Assembly (NCBI GenBank): GCA_009602725.1
Contig: WELB01000049.1
Location: 484,804-548,774, forward strand
From: Spirogloea muscicola
Taxonomy: Eukaryota > Streptophyta > Zygnematophyceae > Spirogloeales > Spirogloeaceae
Direction: 5' to 3'
DNA length: 63,971 bases
Made by a program: the position numbers and the translations under genes. Every line of letters starts with the position of its first letter. Positions within the stretch are counted from its first letter, which is position 1. Of the stretch, positions 61,336-63,971 are shown one piece after another. The notes below the pieces were generated by a model that saw only the letters and a program-made list of their open reading frames with translations, searched no databases and was not told the DNA's origin.

Positions 61336-62377
61336 GTGAGCTGTGCGCCTAAAAGAATGGACAAGTGTCTAAAGGAGCCGGAGTGCTAAGGACTGAGAGG
61401 AGGTCGAGGTCCTGGGATCGGGCGGCTCCAAATTTGTGCATTTCTTTGGGCAGGCCTCTCACAGCCATTGCCTCACGGTGAAGGAGCTTTTTTCTCTCCC
61501 CCAGCAACCGCGAAAAACGGTCAGGCCTTTGAGAGCTGTTTCGGAATGGAAGGATCCGGACATGCGCAGACGTGGCCCAGCAAACGGGGCGAGTCGGATC
61601 ATGATACTAGAAGCTCCTCCGAAGAAAGACTCCTCCCGCAGAAGCTCTACCGAAGTAAGCTTTACACTATCGATCAATGAGGATCACTTAAGTAACGAGG
61701 GTGGTCCATTCAAAGAAGAAGGAAGCTATTTGAAGATTTCAAGCGGCAACTTACGACTTTGAGTGGAAATTGTAATTGCATAGAATGCTTCATGGTTTTT
61801 CTTGTTCAGCTTACGAATGGCACGTCCACTCAGCAACAGAGAAGTCACCCTACGAATCATCTACCTTGTATACTCAATCGCAGCTTGATCATGTACTGCA
61901 GGCTTCTCCGACGAAGTTGTTGGACAAGGCGCTGCGTCACCATAGCAACTTCTAGGTAACTCCATACATCACCAGCAGGCAAGCCCTGACAGGTATTACT
62001 GGGGTCGTAGCTCTCGTCCTGCCATGTTATTTGAATGAGAACCTGCTGCAGCTGCTGCTTGTGCAGGTCTTCTGAATTTCCGCATCCAAAGGACTTATCA
62101 TATCCCCCCTTTCCTCCCTTGACGGCTCTTTCCGCACTTCTGGACCTTGACTCTGCACCCAAAATTGCCTGTTGATTCCTAGCTGGCCAGGGCAAAGTGT
62201 TGTTTGTAAACTGCGCTTACTCGTAAATGAGCCACTTTCGCCTTAGAGGGGCTCTCATGGTCGTTGTAAGTGAGCTGCATCTAGCAGCATAGAGATATAA
62301 TATAAGGTCCGCATTCTTTCAGGGAGGTCTTTGCATTCCTTTCTATTGCCACCCTTGACTCTGCTAGAAGCCTATCT
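61336..62377. other. Retroelement tails and LIP2 downstream flank
   Basis: 61345-61395 (-) is a piece of the subfamily with GGAGTGCTAAGGACTGAGAG, and 61430-61500 (+) is a divergent tail (GGCAGGCCTCTCACAGCC). A - strand frame at 61857-62195 has no motif and no visible splice link. Nothing else is seen. Confidence 0.45.
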
Positions 62378-63638
62378 TCATCGTGTGTCCAATTCATGGG
62401 CTGCAAGGGAAGGACCGAGGTTTTGGGAATCTGGCATGCGAGCATCTGAGTGCATGAGCTCAAGGTCAAAGACGGCCGCAAATTGCTCAAGCAAGTGAGC
62501 ACGAGCCACGCTCAGGAGCACCTCATCATTGGCGTCACAATATGTTGGCTGCATACTGGATGAGCTTGTTACACACTCAGTCAATCGGGGGCCTTTGTCC
62601 CATGCATGTGCACGCTCGCGGAGCAGCTCTTTGACGGTGTTGACGGCGCGCCCGGAGATTCCACAAGGCACGATCAATTCATATGGTGCAAGGGCGGTGG
62701 TCACGTTTACAGCCACGCCATGGTATGTAATCCACTTGGACACCCGCACGCCAATGGCGGCCACCTTGCCACCATCTGATTGCGCCGCCAGACAAGGACG
62801 GGCACAGTAGACAGAGGTCAGGGCGAACTTTGAGGCTGGCAGAGCAGGGTAAGGCTAAGTCGCAGCTACTGTGGAATTGTGGAGGATGAGGGGCACAGGG
62901 TGCAAGGCGGAACACCCTATGACGCAACAAGAGCTGCAATAAGGGGACTTATTGTGAACGAGTGACCGCACCGGCCCAGACGCCCGTGAGGCCATCTTCT
63001 CGTGTGGCGCAGATGCGGAACGCGCTCCAAAGAGCTCGAATCACCACCTCCTCCAGTGACCGCAGGTACCAGTGTAAGTCCTGCCGATGGTGTCGCAGGT
63101 CCAGGATAGGATACAGCACGAGCTGTGTGGGGCATGTGGCCAATGCCTCAAGATGTCAGGGGTAGTGTACGAACAAACAATTTCCACCGACTCGGTATTG
63201 CGCTCAATGGCAAAGAGGAGCGAGGAAGCCGCAGAGAACCTGGCCAGGGCCGTGGTAAGTGACCTCGCCGCCGCGCTCTGTGCGAACGAGCTCCACAGGC
63301 GGGCGGGCGGGGTCGAAGCGCAGGTGCTCGAGGCTGCTGCCCGAGCCAAGCGTGTACACCGGACAGTGCTGCAGCAGCAAGACCGCGTCGTCTTGGCCAG
63401 CGTCACCAGATGGCGAAGCTGCTCCAGAACTCTTTTCGAGGCCATCCAGGGCAGCGACGCGGGCGGCCACAGCAGCCCTCTGCCAGTCCCACGCCTCCTG
63501 GTATGGGACTTCTCTCGAGGACCAGTCGTGGCAATCGCACCTGCACACAATTGCAACACCATTGGCGACAGCCCTCTCAAATCCGACGCCGTCCAGGCTT
63601 GCAAGCCGGCAGGCCGCGGCCGCGAGGCTTCGAGGCAT
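62378..63638 (-). CDS. LIP2: Octanoyl-[ACP]:protein N-octanoyltransferase, plastid type
   Basis: Exons: 63240-63638, 62972-63122 and 62378-62775; phases agree, 315 aa. The N-terminal block CRCDCHDW...[10 protein letters not shown] and [12 protein letters not shown], then [68 protein letters not shown] and [11 protein letters not shown] are LipB family blocks. The catalytic pair of the family, Lys in GGKVAAIG (about 187) and Cys in VPCGI (about 221), is present. The enzyme moves octanoate from ACP to the lipoyl domains of 2-oxoacid dehydrogenases or glycine cleavage H protein. The closest pattern is the plastidial LIP2p. The ATG at 63638 is the first in frame; a longer transit peptide from an upstream exon is possible because the N-terminus is short for targeting. 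Confidence 0.93.
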
Positions 63639-63971
63639 TGGGGCCCGCAGCTCGCCGACCTGCGAGGTCTCCCAGCTTCGAGCTCCGAGCTCGCGTGTTC
63701 CGCGTTTGCCACGTTCCACATTGCCAGTGTAGCCGCAGCGCTCTCGGCATCAGTGGCTGGCGCCGCTGCCAATGCCACCAGCCCCGCGAGCCAGATGAGC
63801 CGCTCGAGCTGCGTCCGCCGGCGCTTCAGACGCTGTCAGTGCTGCGACCACCGGCGATCGCTGCGCAGCACCAGCCACGCTCCATCCGGCGCCGACCTGC
63901 GCCACGGGCGCGGCTCGCCGTCGGAGCGCTCGGCCTCGTCCCGGCGCCGCGCGCGGCAGCCCGAGCGCGGC
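63639..63971. other. LIP2 upstream region at the window edge
   Basis: GC-rich. A + strand frame from the ATG at 63797 stays open to the window end, but it is Arg/Ser-rich with no motif. It may be the first exon of a divergent gene or compositional chance. Confidence 0.3.

Noticed and set aside
63041-63778. 245-codon - strand ORF over LIP2
   Set aside because: Wrong frame: the LipB blocks, including [15 protein letters not shown] and the downstream exons, are in the other frame.
1-63971. Bacterial-type systems (operons, CRISPR, toxin-antitoxin, phage)
   Set aside because: Searched for by eye. Genes are intron-rich and unlinked, repeats are dispersed retroelement tails rather than regularly spaced units, and no such protein family is recognisable.

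Overview
The window is nuclear DNA of a eukaryotic photosynthetic organism, most likely a chlorophyte green alga; a trebouxiophyte is my best guess, by inference. Every sizeable protein gene except one is split by GT-AG introns, usually 100-300 bp, and none sits in an operon. The gene content is that of the green lineage: plastid geranylgeranyl reductase (CHLP), plastid-type acyl carrier protein, plastid-type octanoyltransferase (LIP2), a three-repeat MYB (MYB3R), importin alpha, and a secretory membrane protein otherwise known from land plants (SPOT1/AT5G58100-like). First exons are very GC-rich, often encode alanine runs, and several begin in a CCATGG context.

Layout. 1-4914 (+): thioredoxin-like/UPF0301 (YqgE/AlgH) fusion gene, 5' end off the window. 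6180-7135: retroelement tail cluster. 7964-14025 (+): 16-17 exon HEAT-repeat gene of PPP4R1 type. 14981-15241 (-): small oxidoreductase-like-domain gene. 15340-18990: dense non-LTR retrotransposon debris, including a 357-codon open C-terminal ORF (17116-18189). About 19200-21767 (+): GT23 (FUT8-like) fucosyltransferase. 23079-28559 (-): MYB3R. 28990-33070: two non-LTR families and a decayed Ty3/gypsy pol that carries a younger LINE insertion with an 11-bp target-site duplication. 35180-38467 (-): CHLP. 40461-41522 (-): ACP. 43610-48618 (-): SPOT1-like membrane protein. 50380-53377 (-): importin alpha. 55396-59945 (-): NAD(P)-binding protein with an LEA-like helical N-terminal half. 60594-61335 (-): LINE fragment. 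62378-63638 (-): LIP2.

Functional links. CHLP supplies the phytyl chain for chlorophyll and tocopherol. ACP carries growing acyl chains in the plastid, and LIP2 transfers the octanoyl group from ACP to lipoyl-dependent enzymes. MYB3R (mitotic transcription), importin alpha (nuclear import) and the PP4 regulatory subunit are general cell-biology genes. No bacterial-type system, CRISPR array, rRNA or confident tRNA was seen.

The most unusual signal is a short 3' stem-loop module (core GGGCTGGC...CAGCCC) found about 25 times on both strands at the 3' ends of at least three sequence-divergent non-LTR families. Exon boundaries were assigned by eye from splice consensus and reading phase. Where I give a full exon list, the phases add up to one uninterrupted frame.
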